A stretch of DNA of 64,000 nucleotides. Origin: Phaeobacter italicus (GTDB lineage Bacteria > Pseudomonadota > Alphaproteobacteria > Rhodobacterales > Rhodobacteraceae). The stretch lies in contig NZ_CVRM01000011.1 of the NCBI RefSeq assembly GCF_001258055.1, forward strand, positions 889,739 to 953,738, written 5' to 3'. The position numbers and the translations under genes are program-made. Shown piece after piece: positions 63,953 to 64,000 of this stretch; the stretch's first letter is position 1, and each line of letters starts with the position of its first letter. The notes under the pieces were generated by a model. It was not told where the DNA came from. It worked only from the letters and a program-made list of their open reading frames with translations, and ran no database searches.

Positions 63953-64000
63953 TGTCACTGAGAACTGACCCGGTATTTTCACCGAGATTTGACCCACCCT
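63953..64000. mobile_element. possible terminal repeats of an IS21-type element (runs off the window)
   Basis: Starts TGTCACTGAGAACTGACCC. Two 17-base direct repeats follow the pattern TCACYGAGAWYTGACCC at 63955-63971 and 63979-63995. IS21-family ends begin with TG and carry several such short repeats. The element body would lie beyond the window. Confidence 0.45.

Overview
The window looks like a chromosomal segment of a Rhodobacteraceae (Roseobacter-group) alphaproteobacterium. Three things support this: high GC with strong codon bias, a complete RcGTA-type gene transfer agent cluster, and alphaproteobacterial gene layouts. These layouts include a pyruvate dehydrogenase E1-beta with its own lipoyl domain, tandem cyclophilins, and perfect CtrA boxes (TTAA-N7-TTAAC). 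I saw no tRNA, rRNA or CRISPR array. No species is assigned.

Layout. 1-6.1 kb: the start of an MFS permease, queA, a large AsmA/YhdP-like envelope protein, and a Bcp/PrxQ peroxiredoxin. 6.2-9.4 kb: a DUF455 ferritin-like protein, then an M23 peptidase gene overlapping a bactofilin gene. 9.6-12.8 kb: two adjacent RTX proteins that share an N-terminal domain not made of repeats. 13-16 kb: two overlapping cyclophilin genes, pgk and ftsB. 16-20.3 kb: pdhA-pdhB-pdhC behind a 640-base leader carrying a 74-base direct repeat. 20.5-21.4 kb: cysE. 21.7-36.9 kb, minus strand: the GTA cluster gp1 to gp15 plus a DUF7742 gene, tightly coupled by 1-19 base overlaps. 37-43.7 kb: fabD-fabG-acpP and fabF-mltG, split by an opposed PilZ gene. 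43.9-46.3 kb: a cytochrome b561-YceI fusion converging on a free-standing YceI gene. 46.6-49.1 kb: an unknown two-helix membrane protein, then rpsF-rpsR-rplI. 49.3-53.9 kb: a small hypothetical gene, a lytic transglycosylase lipoprotein, a CpdB-type periplasmic nucleotidase, and a third RTX protein with a lysozyme-like N-terminus. 54-56.7 kb: trigger factor and a porin gene broken by a one-base frameshift. 57.2-59.5 kb: a chemoreceptor. 59.9-63.8 kb: a zinc-regulated ZrgABC-like ABC cluster with two DUF3299 genes behind a strong Zur-box match. The last 50 bases look like the end of an IS21-type element.

How the parts relate. Several modules act on the envelope: M23/bactofilin, MltG, the SLT lipoprotein, the lysozyme-like RTX protein, the YhdP-like protein and the porin. 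Perfect CtrA boxes lie upstream of the second RTX gene, ftsB and the two-helix membrane protein. In this group CtrA also influences motility and GTA production. The most unusual signals are the shared RTX N-domain, the duplicated pdh upstream region, the Zur/Zrg cluster with doubled DUF3299, the porin frameshift, and four intergenic patches of decayed 12-15 base tandem repeats.
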